A stretch of 10,372 nucleotides of DNA, taken from positions 1 through 10,372 of the forward strand of contig CAZJFC010000058.1 of the NCBI GenBank assembly GCA_964545245.1. The letters run 5' to 3'. The position numbers and the translations under genes are program-made. The notes under the pieces were generated by a model. The model did not search any database. It saw nothing but the letters and a program-made list of their open reading frames with translations, and had not been told where the DNA came from. Source of the DNA: CAZJFC01 sp964545245. GTDB lineage: Bacteria; Pseudomonadota; Alphaproteobacteria; Rickettsiales; 21-14-0-20-44-7. The first letter of the stretch is position 1. Every line of letters starts with the position of its first letter. This document shows, piece by piece, positions 1 to 7,066 of this stretch.

Positions 1-1524
1 GGCGGCGGCGGAGCGCTGGGCGGAAACCAGTTCGGTCACATCGTCAAAGGTGAGGATGTAGCCATCGGCATTTTTGGCGGTCTGCGGGCTGACGCGCAGC
101 ATGAAGGTCATGCGTTTCGACTTGCGGCGCACGGCGACCTGCCGCGAGGAATCAAGGATTTTCTTCTCGATAGCTTCCGCCGTCGCGTCGGAAAATTCGG
201 GGATGACGTCTTTCAGGAATTTGCCTTTCACGCTGTCGGCGAGTTCAAATTTTTCCTTTCCGGCGCGGTTGATGAGCACGATCTTGTTATCGCCGTTAAC
301 TGCGAGCACACCGCTGGAAAGGTCGGTCAGCACCGCTTCCATGAAGGTGGATTTTTCTTCCGCATCGCGCTTGGCAACCATCAGGTCGCGTTTCTGCTTT
401 TCCAGTTCCTCCGCCATCTGGTTGAAGGAGCGGGTTAAAATACCGATCTCGTCATTCTGCGGCCCTTCCTTGACCCTCACCGTGAACTCGCCGCGCTTGA
501 CCCTGTCCGTCGCGGAAACAAGGCTGGTGACGGGCGCAACAAGGTTGTTGGCGAAGCGGAACGCCATCCACAACGCAACCAGCAGGAGGAAGAACGCAAT
601 CATCACGAAAAACCATGTCGAGCGCTGCTGGAAATCCGCGATCTGTTTTTTCAGTTTGAGGTATTGGCTGGAAGCATTCGCCGCCTGTGATATCTGTTCC
701 TCGATCTCAGCGTCAATGAACTTGCTGATAAGCAGGTAAGTGTCGCCGGAAATGCTGTTAAGCCGCACAATCGCGGAAACCTTGTCGCTGTTATCGTCCC
801 CGTCGGGCTTGATGTAAATATTCCCCCGCTCAAGCTGGCGGAAAACCTCGTCGCCAAGGTCGGTAAGCGGGTTGAAGATATCGCTGAACCGCGAGGAGGC
901 AATTACCTGCTTGTTGCGGTTGAAAACCACCGCCTCGGCAAGGTAGTTATTCGCTGCTTCGTTATTGAGCAACGCCTCCAGCCCCTCCCGCGTGAACTCG
1001 TAATTCGGGGTGTTGTACATGATCTTGTTGGCGATGTTTATCGCGTTGACGGTAATCACCTTCTCATGTTCGCGGCGGTATGCCTCGGCCACCTGCACCG
1101 CGCCCACAACCGCATTGCTGACCCGGTTATCGAACCATGACTTGATGCCGAGGTTTAGGTAAAACGAGGACGAAAGCCCCACGATGATCGAAGGCACGAT
1201 CGCCACCAGGCTGAACATAATGACCATTTTCAGCAACAGCCGGGAGCCGGTGCGGCCTTTTTCCTTCGCTTTCCACAGGGATAACAGGCGGCGGCTCACC
1301 ACCAGCGCCAGCATGAGCAGGAGGAAAATGTTTATCAGGACAAGGTTGCTTTGGTTTTGCGGGTCGGAAATAAACTCGAATTTATCGGGGTTGGTGATGG
1401 CGATATAGGTGAAGGTCGAGGAAACCGCGATTGAGCTGATAAGCAAGGCGGTAAGAACCCGCCCTGAGGGGATTTTGCGTGCAAAACCGCCAAGTTTAGT
1501 TATTATGCTACCAATTACCGACAT
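1..1524 (-). CDS. ntrY: NtrY-like nitrogen-regulation sensor histidine kinase, N-terminal 508 residues (3' end outside the window)
   Basis: This is the membrane sensor half of a two-component system, whose family partner is the NtrX response regulator. The reading frame is open from the ATG at 1524 to the window edge. Visible in order: hydrophobic segments at about residues 25-44, 60-82, 98-122 and 303-323, a periplasmic sensing region between the third and fourth, a HAMP linker at about 324-377 with the expected P-x-x-x-L start and E-I-G-x-L-x-x-S-F-N-x-M motif, and a PAS domain at about 390-500 ending in TFDDVTELVSAQR, the typical NtrY junction just before the H-box. The phosphoacceptor His and ATPase domain lie outside, so kinase activity cannot be judged. 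An AGGG stands 5 bases before the ATG. It diverges from glnE, another nitrogen-control gene, which fits a role in nitrogen metabolism. Naming it NtrY rather than a generic HAMP/PAS kinase rests on the four-segment topology and the PAS-end signature. Confidence 0.92.
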   Translation of the reverse strand, partial: MSVIGSIITKLGGFARKIPSGRVLTALLISSIAVSSTFTYIAITNPDKFEFISDPQNQSNLVLINIFLLLMLALVVSRRLLSLWKAKEKGRTGSRLLLKMVIMFSLVAIVPSIIVGLSSSFYLNLGIKSWFDNRVSNAVVGAVQVAEAYRREHEKVITVNAINIANKIMYNTPNYEFTREGLEALLNNEAANNYLAEAVVFNRNKQVIASSRFSDIFNPLTDLGDEVFRQLERGNIYIKPDGDDNSDKVSAIVRLNSISGDTYLLISKFIDAEIEEQISQAANASSQYLKLKKQIADFQQRSTWFFVMIAFFLLLVALWMAFRFANNLVAPVTSLVSATDRVKRGEFTVRVKEGPQNDEIGILTRSFNQMAEELEKQKRDLMVAKRDAEEKSTFMEAVLTDLSSGVLAVNGDNKIVLINRAGKEKFELADSVKGKFLKDVIPEFSDATAEAIEKKILDSSRQVAVRRKSKRMTFMLRVSPQTAKNADGYILTFDDVTELVSAQRSAAA

Positions 1525-1543
1525 ACGCCCTATAGAAGCATAT

Positions 1544-4360
1544 ATGAATCTAAAACCGGATTTTAGCAATCTCCCAAAAGCAGCTGACCTGATAAAAGCC
1601 GAAGAAGCCGCAAAAAATGCCGAAAGTGAAGTTTCTTTGCCGCAAGGACTTACCGCCGCGATATATGGCAACAGCCCCTATCTCTCCCGCCTTGCGGAAC
1701 GTGAAAAGCCTTTTCTGGCAGGGGTATGCGCGAAGGGTTTTGATGAAAGCTTTTCCGCCCTGCTGAAGGAGATCAACGCGGTTGACGCGGCGCAAACCGG
1801 CAAGAAAGAACTCATGGCGCAGCTAAGGCAGTTCAAGAACCGCGCCTCGCTACTGGTTGCGGTGGCGGATATCAGCAAGAACTGGGTGCTGGAAAAAATT
1901 ACCCATGCGCTCACCGAATTTGCTGACGCGACTTTGCAGAAAACGGTGGAATTCCTCTTTCATGACAGATTCCGGCAGAAATTCCTTTCATCACCATCGC
2001 CGCAGGGCTTTTTCGTGCTGGCAGTGGGCAAACAGGGAAGTTTCGAGCTGAACTATTCCAGCGATATTGACCTTATCGTCCTCTACGACGAGAAGAAAAC
2101 CAATTACACCGGCAAGCTCTCGATGAAGGAGTTTTATGTCCGCATCACGCAGGAGCTTGTCGAAATCCTCCAGCAGCGCACCGCCGAGGGCTATGTTTTC
2201 CGCGTCGATCTGCGCCTTAGGCCCGACCCTTATTCCACCCCGGTTGCGGTTTCGACGGAATCTGCCGTGGTTTACTACAAAACCGTGGGGCAGAACTGGG
2301 AACGGGCGGCGATGATAAAGGCGCGTTACGCCGCCGGGGATGAAGCTGCGGCGAAAGAATACCTTGAATTTCTGGAAGGTTATATCTGGCGTAAAAACCT
2401 TGATTTCAAGGCGCTGGAAGACGTGCGTTCGGTCAAAAGGCAGATTGACGCAAAAACCGATTACAAGCCGGAATCGGTGCTGGGATATAACATCAAACTC
2501 GGCAAAGGGGGCATCCGCGAAATCGAGTTTTTTGCGCAGACGCAGCAGCTAATCTGGGGCGGGCGCAAGCCGGAACTGCGCGCGAAACCAACCTGCGAGG
2601 CGTTGCTGGCGCTGGCTGCCGCAAAGCACATCACGCAAAAAACCGCCGATGAATTAATTGCGGCTTATGAGTTTTACCGCACTATCGAGCACCGCCTGCA
2701 AATGGTGGCGGATGAGCATACACATTCCCTACCCGCAACCGAGCCGGAACTGGCAAGGTTCGCGGTTTTCCTGGGTTATGATGATGTGGGGGAATTCAAG
2801 CGCAGGCTCACGGAAAACCTGAGGCTGGTGCAAAGCCATTACGCAAGGCTGTTTGAGGAATCGCCCAATCTCAGCGCAGGCGGCAACCTTGTATTCACCG
2901 GCGTTTCCAACGATCCGGAAACTTTGCTCACCATCAGCAAGATGGGCTTCCGTGACGCGGAAAGGGTTTCCGAGATCATCCGCGGCTGGCACCACGGGCG
3001 GCGGCACTCCACCCGCCACAAGCGCGTGCGCGAGATACTCACCGAGCTTGTCCCGCGCATATTGCAATCATTCGCGAATAGCAGCAACCCGGATGATGCC
3101 TTCTTCAAATTCGATGATTTCCTTGAGCAGATAACCAACGGGGTTTTGCTGTTCAGCCTTTTCAATGAAAAACCGGAACTGATCGACCTTGTCGCCGAGA
3201 TCATGGGCAACTCGCCGTGGCTTGCCGCCAATTTTAGCCGCAGCGCCGCGCTCGTCAACCGCATCCTCATCGCCGATTACCACACGCCTTTCCGCACGCG
3301 GGAAAAGCTGGTGAACAACATGGCAAAGCACCTCGGCAACGGCAGCACAGCCGATGAGAAACTCACCATCATCCGCAAATGGAAGCATAACAAGGAATTC
3401 CAGATAGGCATCCGCCTGCTGAAGCACGTCATCACCCATGACGAAGCCGCCGAAAACCTGACCAATGTCGCGGAAATCGTGCTTTCCTCCATCATGGACC
3501 TTGCGCATGAGGAAAAGGAATATGGCGAAATCGCCATCATCGCGCTGGGCAAGCTCGGCATGAAGGATCTAACCTTCGGCTCCGACCTTGACCTTGTGTT
3601 CGTTTATGAGTCAAAACACCCGGAAGCCGCCTCCTATTACTCCAAACTGGTTTCGCGTTTCGTGCAGACCATTACCGCGCTGAGCAAGGATGGCGTGCTT
3701 TACAACGTCGATACACGCCTGCGCCCGGCGGGTGACAAAGGCGCGATGGCTTCCTCGCTTCGCGCCTATGAGAAATATTACGAGGAATCGGCATGGAGCT
3801 GGGAATTTATGGCGCTCACCAAGGCTAGGGTGATCTATGGCGGGGAAATAAAGCAGAAAATTGAGGGCATCATAACCACCGCCCTCACCCAGCGCCGCGA
3901 TGCGGAAACACTTGCCGCGGATATCCATAAAATGCGCCAGAAAGTGGCGGAAACATTCAGCGATAAAAACCCGTGGGATGTGAAATATTGCAAAGGCGGG
4001 ATTTTCGAGGCGGAGTTTATTTTACAATATTACCTGCTGCTTTTCGCGGAAAAACACCATGATTTGTTCAATGTCACGCAGCCAAAAGTGCCGAAATTGC
4101 TGATGGATAAATCACTGGTAAGCGGCAAGGGGTTGCAGGAATTAAGCGAGGCATACCAGTTTCTGCGTGATGTGCAGAGCGCCGTCCGGCTCAATGTCGG
4201 CCAGAGTGTTTTTGACGAACAGCTAACCAACGAAAACCAGAAAAAAATCCTTACGGCATCTTTAGGGCTGAAAAGCTTTGATAAGCTCAAGGAGAAACTA
4301 TTGGATGCGGAAAAAACTATCCATGGTTATTATAACAGGATGTTTAGGGGTAGTCATTAG
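1544..4360 (+). CDS. glnE: Bifunctional glutamine synthetase adenylyltransferase/adenylyl-removing enzyme
   Basis: GlnE attaches AMP to, and removes it from, glutamine synthetase in response to PII and glutamine, setting ammonia assimilation in the cytoplasm. From the chosen ATG it has 938 residues, close to the usual size of about 950. It has two nucleotidyltransferase halves. The N-terminal (deadenylylating) half carries SSDIDLIVLYD with aspartates 174 and 176, then FRVDLRLRPDP and GGIREIEFFAQTQQL. The C-terminal (adenylylating) half carries GKLGMKDLTFGSDLDLVFVYE with aspartates 681 and 683, then NVDTRLRPAGDKG and GGIFEAEFILQY. Both halves look intact. The open frame extends upstream, with ATGs at 1409 and 1505, but those starts would overlap the divergent ntrY coding region. 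The ATG at 1544 has a weak AGAAG 5 bases before it and leaves 19 bp between the two starts. A palindromic repeat follows immediately after the stop. Confidence 0.96.
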   Translation: MNLKPDFSNLPKAADLIKAEEAAKNAESEVSLPQGLTAAIYGNSPYLSRLAEREKPFLAGVCAKGFDESFSALLKEINAVDAAQTGKKELMAQLRQFKNRASLLVAVADISKNWVLEKITHALTEFADATLQKTVEFLFHDRFRQKFLSSPSPQGFFVLAVGKQGSFELNYSSDIDLIVLYDEKKTNYTGKLSMKEFYVRITQELVEILQQRTAEGYVFRVDLRLRPDPYSTPVAVSTESAVVYYKTVGQNWERAAMIKARYAAGDEAAAKEYLEFLEGYIWRKNLDFKALEDVRSVKRQIDAKTDYKPESVLGYNIKLGKGGIREIEFFAQTQQLIWGGRKPELRAKPTCEALLALAAAKHITQKTADELIAAYEFYRTIEHRLQMVADEHTHSLPATEPELARFAVFLGYDDVGEFKRRLTENLRLVQSHYARLFEESPNLSAGGNLVFTGVSNDPETLLTISKMGFRDAERVSEIIRGWHHGRRHSTRHKRVREILTELVPRILQSFANSSNPDDAFFKFDDFLEQITNGVLLFSLFNEKPELIDLVAEIMGNSPWLAANFSRSAALVNRILIADYHTPFRTREKLVNNMAKHLGNGSTADEKLTIIRKWKHNKEFQIGIRLLKHVITHDEAAENLTNVAEIVLSSIMDLAHEEKEYGEIAIIALGKLGMKDLTFGSDLDLVFVYESKHPEAASYYSKLVSRFVQTITALSKDGVLYNVDTRLRPAGDKGAMASSLRAYEKYYEESAWSWEFMALTKARVIYGGEIKQKIEGIITTALTQRRDAETLAADIHKMRQKVAETFSDKNPWDVKYCKGGIFEAEFILQYYLLLFAEKHHDLFNVTQPKVPKLLMDKSLVSGKGLQELSEAYQFLRDVQSAVRLNVGQSVFDEQLTNENQKKILTASLGLKSFDKLKEKLLDAEKTIHGYYNRMFRGSH

Positions 4361-4363
4361 TGC

Positions 4364-4440
4364 CACCTCCCCCATCCCCTCCTGATAGGCGGGGTGAACC
4401 GTAGCTCCCTCTCCTATGAGGAGAGGGTTGGGGTGAGGTG
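4364..4440. repeat. Composite palindromic repeat, C/T-G/A family, copy 1 (downstream of glnE)
   Basis: Two hairpins lie within weak terminal inverted repeats (CACCTC at 4364-4369 against GAGGTG at 4435-4440). The first stem is CCCCtCCT/AGGcGGGG (4376-4394, loop GAT, one mismatch). The second is CCCTCTCCT/AGGAGAGGG (4407-4427, loop ATG). A further 9-bp inverted pair, AGTCATTAG at 4352-4360 and CTAATGACT at 4452-4460, encloses the element; its left arm contains the glnE stop codon. The 35 bases at 4405-4439 match the reverse complement of 8596-8630 at 34 positions, so this is a dispersed repeat. It may protect or end the glnE transcript, although no U-run follows it. Confidence 0.88.
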
Positions 4441-4500
4441 CATTCTAATGGCTAATGACTTCTTTTCACATTTGTTGTATTCATAATATTCTCATTTTTA

Positions 4501-4505
4501 AGGAG
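4501..4505 (+). promoter_or_regulatory. Ribosome binding site that fixes the prxQ/bcp start
   Basis: AGGAG lies 6 bases before the ATG at 4512. This selects that start over an in-frame ATG at 4455, which has no such site and would add a hydrophobic stretch absent from the family. A second ATG at 4507 is out of frame and stops almost at once. Confidence 0.85.
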
Positions 4506-4511
4506 TATGAC

Positions 4512-5006
4512 ATGACAAAACCAGCAACTAAAAACGAACCTGAATTGCAGGCGGGTGATACTGCACCGGATTTCAACCTTCCGGCGGATAACGGCAGCAA
4601 TGTTTCGCTTTCGCAATATCGCGGCAAAAAGAACGTGGTGTTCTATTTCTACCCGAAAGACGACACTCCCGGCTGCACGATCGAAGCCAATGACTTCAAG
4701 GCCAATGCCGATAAATTCGCGGAAGCAGACACGGTCGTTATCGGCATTTCAAAGGACTCAATCGCCAGCCATTGTAAATTCCGCGATAAATATTCGCTCA
4801 ATTTCGCGCTTGTTTCCGATGAATCGGGCGATGTATGTAACGAATACGGCACATGGGTGGAAAAAAGCATGTATGGCAAAAAATACATGGGCATCCAGCG
4901 CGACACTTTCCTCATCGACAAGCAAGGCCAAATCGCCCGCGTATGGCGCAAGGTGAAGGTCGATGGGCATGTGGATGAAGTTCTTGAAGCCGCGAAAGGG
5001 CTTTAG
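4512..5006 (+). CDS. bcp: Thioredoxin-dependent thiol peroxidase, PrxQ/Bcp type peroxiredoxin
   Basis: This cytoplasmic peroxidase reduces hydrogen peroxide and organic hydroperoxides using thioredoxin. It has 164 residues, normal for the family, with one AhpC/TSA-type thioredoxin fold. The motif YFYPKDDTPGCTIEA carries the peroxidatic cysteine, C55, with the conserved Pro, Thr and Gly before it. The position five residues later, where E. coli Bcp has its second cysteine, is Asn60. The other cysteines are C88 (SHCKF, in the predicted helix 3 region) and C109 (GDVCNEYG). C88 is a plausible resolving cysteine because some PrxQ proteins place it in helix 3; otherwise the enzyme would act as a 1-Cys type. 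The C-terminal half (WVEKSMYGKKYMGIQRDTFLID, then VWRKVKVDGH) is typical. It stands alone: glnE ends 151 bp upstream with a repeat between, and rpmJ converges downstream. I see no clear promoter in the A/T-rich leader at 4461-4500. Confidence 0.95.
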   Translation: MTKPATKNEPELQAGDTAPDFNLPADNGSNVSLSQYRGKKNVVFYFYPKDDTPGCTIEANDFKANADKFAEADTVVIGISKDSIASHCKFRDKYSLNFALVSDESGDVCNEYGTWVEKSMYGKKYMGIQRDTFLIDKQGQIARVWRKVKVDGHVDEVLEAAKGL

Positions 5007-5017
5007 GTATTTCTTTC

Positions 5018-5106
5018 GTCACCCCGCACTTGTTGCGGGGTCTGGTTCATGGGGCAACGCCAGCGTAGGCTTCGCTAACCGGATCGCGCAATGAATGCGC
5101 GATGAC
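5018..5106. repeat. GTCA...TGAC-bounded palindromic element, copy 1
   Basis: The element begins GTCA (5018-5021) and ends TGAC (5103-5106). The left hairpin is ACCCCGCA/TGCGGGGT (5021-5041, loop CTTGT), a perfect 8-bp stem. The right hairpin is ATCGCGCA/TGCGCGAT (5083-5103, loop ATGAA), also a perfect 8-bp stem. About 40 bases without strong structure separate them. It fills much of the gap between bcp and the terminator at 5122. Nothing in it looks coding. It shares its end sequence and hairpin-spacer-hairpin plan with the elements at 8477-8555 and 9081-9156. Confidence 0.8.
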
Positions 5107-5121
5107 AAGTAATAGGAAAAC

Positions 5122-5147
5122 AAAAACCCCGGTAATCCGGGGTTTTT
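5122..5147. terminator. Bidirectional intrinsic terminator between bcp and rpmJ
   Basis: A perfect 11-bp stem (5122-5132 with 5137-5147) has the loop TAAT. Its GC core is CCCCGG/CCGGGG, and a run of five A on one side and five T on the other lets it act in both directions. It sits 116 bp after the bcp stop and 34 bp after the rpmJ stop in rpmJ's direction, so it should end both converging transcripts. Confidence 0.92.
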
Positions 5148-5180
5148 AATCTCTTAACCAATAGAGAAAACTTGTGGCTG

Positions 5181-5306
5181 TTACGCCTGCTTCGCCTTGA
5201 AGCGCGGGTTCTTTTTGTTGATGACCAGAACGCGGCCGCGGCGGCGCACGATTTTGCAGTTTTTATCGCGCTTTTTTGCGGATTTGAGTGAGCTTAAAAC
5301 TTTCAT
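5181..5306 (-). CDS. rpmJ: 50S ribosomal protein L36
   Basis: This is a 41-residue, strongly basic protein of the large ribosomal subunit. It begins MKVLSSLKSAKKRDKNCKIV and continues RRRGRVLVINKKNPRFKAKQA, the L36 pattern of a basic N-terminus, an NCKIVRRRGR core and a NPRFKAKQ tail. Only C17 of the four zinc ligands (Cys, Cys, Cys, His) of the zinc-ribbon form remains, so this is the zinc-free form. That form, with the extended N-terminus, is usual in alphaproteobacteria. The ATG at 5306 is preceded by AGAGAAG. The gene is monocistronic: a terminator follows 34 bp after the stop, and it diverges from tlyA. Confidence 0.97.
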   Translation of the reverse strand: MKVLSSLKSAKKRDKNCKIVRRRGRVLVINKKNPRFKAKQA

Positions 5307-5320
5307 ATACTTCTCTTAAA

Positions 5321-5347
5321 TTGAATTTGTGGCATGGCTTTTATAAT
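5321..5347 (+). promoter_or_regulatory. Predicted sigma70-type promoter for tlyA-prmA
   Basis: A consensus -10, TATAAT, lies at 5342-5347. The best -35 is TTGAAT (5321-5326) with a short 15-bp spacer. Transcription would begin near 5354, giving a leader of about 18 bases before the ATG at 5372, with little room for a ribosome binding site. It lies within the rpmJ promoter on the other strand. Confidence 0.55.
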
Positions 5348-5366
5348 TTTCGCCCTGTATTGTCAA
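5338..5366 (-). promoter_or_regulatory. Predicted sigma70-type promoter for rpmJ
   Basis: On the minus strand a consensus -35, TTGACA, occupies 5366-5361. It is followed by TAAAAG at 5343-5338 with a 17-bp spacer, or TATAAA at 5345-5340 with a 15-bp spacer. Transcription would start near 5331, about 25 bases before the rpmJ ATG. It overlaps the tlyA promoter, so the two polymerase sites may compete. Confidence 0.6.
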
Positions 5367-5371
5367 CACTT

Positions 5372-6109
5372 ATGGAGAATAAAAGCAAGAAAAGGCTGGA
5401 TATATTGCTGGTCGAGCGCGGATTGGCGGAAACAAGGAGCCGCGCGCAGGACCTCATCGAACGCGGTTTCGTGCAGGCCTCCTGCGGCGGGAAGCTAACA
5501 AAACCGGGGCAGAGCGTGCCTCCCGACATCGAAATCACCCTCACCTCCGCACAAAAATGGGTCAGCCGCGCCGCCGAAAAGCTGGAGCAGGCAATCAGGG
5601 AATTTAATATTAACCCTCAAGGGCTTACCTGCCTTGATGTGGGAGCTTCCACCGGCGGGTTCAGCGAAGTGTTGCTCGAAAACGGCGCTGCCAAAGTTTA
5701 TGCGGTGGATGTCGGCCACGGGCAGCTTCATGAGAAAATCCGGGCGGATAAAAAGGTGGTGGTGCTGGAAAAAACCAATTCCAAGGATTTAAGCCGTGAG
5801 CTTATCCCGGATAAGATTGATCTGGTTGTCTGCGATGTGAGCTTCATCAGCCTTGAAAAAGCCCTGCCCGCCGCGCTTGTTTTGGGCAAGGAACTGGTGG
5901 CACTCATCAAACCACAATTCGAGGTGGGCAAGGAAAACATCCGCGATGGGGTGGTGAAGGATGAGGCGCTGCATAAATCGGCATGTGAGAATGTCCGCCG
6001 CTGGCTTGAATCTGAGGGCTGGAAAGTTCTGGCGATTACTGATAGTCCTATCCTCGGAAAAGAAGGAAACAAGGAATTCCTGCTGCACGCGGTTAAGGAG
6101 AAGAAATGA
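5372..6109 (+). CDS. tlyA: TlyA family rRNA 2'-O-methyltransferase (S4 plus FtsJ-like domain)
   Basis: TlyA proteins transfer methyl from S-adenosylmethionine to ribose 2'-OH positions of rRNA; some members also show haemolysin activity. It has 245 residues. An S4 RNA-binding domain covers about residues 7-60 (RLDILLVERGLAETRSRAQDLI). A Rossmann methyltransferase domain follows, with motif I CLDVGASTGGFSEVLL at 87-102, AVDVGHGQL at 111-119, CDVSFISL at 154-161, the catalytic-type Lys in ALIKPQFEVG at 177-186, and the closing SPILGKEGNKEFLLH at 225-239. All are intact. The frame runs upstream to 5288, but the S4 homology begins just after the ATG at 5372. An in-frame TTG at 5360 is a possible alternative start. 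No Shine-Dalgarno is evident. The stop overlaps the prmA start (ATGA at 6106-6109), so the two are translationally coupled. Confidence 0.95.
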   Translation: MENKSKKRLDILLVERGLAETRSRAQDLIERGFVQASCGGKLTKPGQSVPPDIEITLTSAQKWVSRAAEKLEQAIREFNINPQGLTCLDVGASTGGFSEVLLENGAAKVYAVDVGHGQLHEKIRADKKVVVLEKTNSKDLSRELIPDKIDLVVCDVSFISLEKALPAALVLGKELVALIKPQFEVGKENIRDGVVKDEALHKSACENVRRWLESEGWKVLAITDSPILGKEGNKEFLLHAVKEKK

Positions 6110-7062
6110 AAAACAATCTCGCAATCGATGATTTGGAACTGGCCGGAAGCCCAAAAATCTGGGTTGCGGAATTCGTGATAACCCACGCGCTTTCCGACTT
6201 TTTCCTTGAGGCGCTGGGTGATGTTTCCGACAGCATTAAATGCTATGAAAAAGTTGAAGATTCCGGCGAGTGGTTCGTGCGCGTTTATTTCCGCGAAAAG
6301 CCGGATTTGGAGGCTTTGCAAACGCGTGTTGTAATCCTCGCCGAGGCGGTTTCTTTCCCGAAGCCGGAAGTGGCATTGTTTGAGATTGAAAACAAAAACT
6401 GGGTGCTGGAGCTTGCGAAACAGTTCAAGGCCATTCAGACCTCGGAATTCCATATTTTCAGCCAGTTTTCCGAGCCTTCGCCGGATAAGATAAACATCGC
6501 CATCAACCCCGGAATGGCGTTCGGCACCGGGCAGCATGAGACGACTTATTTGTGCCTTGAGGCGATTTCGTGGCTAAGGAATAACCCTCCTCCAACCTCC
6601 TCCCTCAGGGAGGAGGCTTTATCTTCACCCCTCCCTGAGGGAGGGGATGGGGGAGGGTTCAAAAACATCCTCGACCTTGGCTGCGGCAGCGGAATCCTTG
6701 CCATTGCCGCCAGCAAGATATGGAACAGGGCAAGCATAACCGCATCCGACAACGACCCGATCGCGATTCAGGTTTGCGGGGAAAACGCGGAAATAAACAG
6801 CGCAAAAATGAAATGCTGTGTGAGCGAAGGGTTTGCCAAAGTTCCCGCGCAGAAATTTGATTTGATACTCGCCAACATCCTGATGAACCCGTTACTGCAA
6901 CTGGCCGAGGATATGGAGCAGTTTTCCAGCGGTGTAGCGGTGCTTTCGGGGTTCAAGACAGATCAGGTGCAGGCGATTCAGGAGAAATATGAATCACTCG
7001 GTTTCAAACACATCCACCTTCTCACCCGCAATGACTGGGTGAGCCTGCTTCTTTCTAAATAG
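6106..7062 (+). CDS. prmA: Ribosomal protein L11 methyltransferase with an in-frame repeat-derived insert
   Basis: PrmA trimethylates ribosomal protein L11 using S-adenosylmethionine. It has 318 residues. The N-terminal part is the L11-recognition domain. The linker NPGMAFGTGQHETTYLCLEAI (134-154) leads into the methyltransferase domain: motif I ILDLGCGSGILAIAAS at 188-203, ASDNDPIAIQ at 213-222, and the signature LILANILMNPL at 253-263. Residues about 160-184 (NPPPTSSLREEALSSPLPEG and following Gly/Asp) have no counterpart in the family, where the helix is normally followed within a few residues by motif I. They are encoded by a palindromic repeat (6583-6659). The frame stays open and the motifs on both sides are intact, so the protein is probably functional. 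AAGGAG at 6095-6100 precedes the ATG, which overlaps the tlyA stop. gltA converges 4 bp downstream. Confidence 0.95.
   Translation: MKNNLAIDDLELAGSPKIWVAEFVITHALSDFFLEALGDVSDSIKCYEKVEDSGEWFVRVYFREKPDLEALQTRVVILAEAVSFPKPEVALFEIENKNWVLELAKQFKAIQTSEFHIFSQFSEPSPDKINIAINPGMAFGTGQHETTYLCLEAISWLRNNPPPTSSLREEALSSPLPEGGDGGGFKNILDLGCGSGILAIAASKIWNRASITASDNDPIAIQVCGENAEINSAKMKCCVSEGFAKVPAQKFDLILANILMNPLLQLAEDMEQFSSGVAVLSGFKTDQVQAIQEKYESLGFKHIHLLTRNDWVSLLLSK
6583..6659. repeat. Composite palindromic repeat, C/T-G/A family, copy 2, inside prmA
   Basis: Terminal inverted repeats AACCCTCC (6583-6590) and GGAGGGTT (6652-6659) enclose two hairpins. The first is CCTCCTCCCT/AGGGAGGAGG (6596-6616), a 10-bp stem. 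The second is CCCCTCCCT/AGGGAGGGG (6628-6646), a 9-bp stem. They are joined by CTTTATCTTCA. The plan matches the intergenic copies at 4364-4440 and 8596-8672: its last 22 bases of homology differ from 8652-8671 and neighbours at only about two positions. In prmA it is translated in frame without a stop into a Pro/Gly-rich, charged loop. Confidence 0.9.
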
Positions 7063-7066
7063 AAAA

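Noticed and set aside
74..739. 221-codon plus-strand open frame at the left edge
   Set aside because: It is antisense to the HAMP and PAS regions of ntrY and is low-complexity Ser-rich, as expected for a shadow frame.
1409..1543. Longer glnE reading frame with starts at 1409 or 1505
   Set aside because: The extra N-terminal part lies antisense to the first ntrY codons, shows no GlnE similarity and has no ribosome binding site.
5018..5041. The GC hairpin ACCCCGCA/TGCGGGGT as the bcp terminator
   Set aside because: No U-run follows it; the 5122-5147 hairpin with T/A runs is the proper terminator.
5288..5371. Longer tlyA start at 5288
   Set aside because: It would overlap the rpmJ start, contain the promoter region, and precede the S4 domain with unrelated residues.
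5728..6537. 269-codon minus-strand open frame across tlyA and prmA
   Set aside because: It spans the junction of two convincing plus-strand genes in antisense and shows no protein family features.
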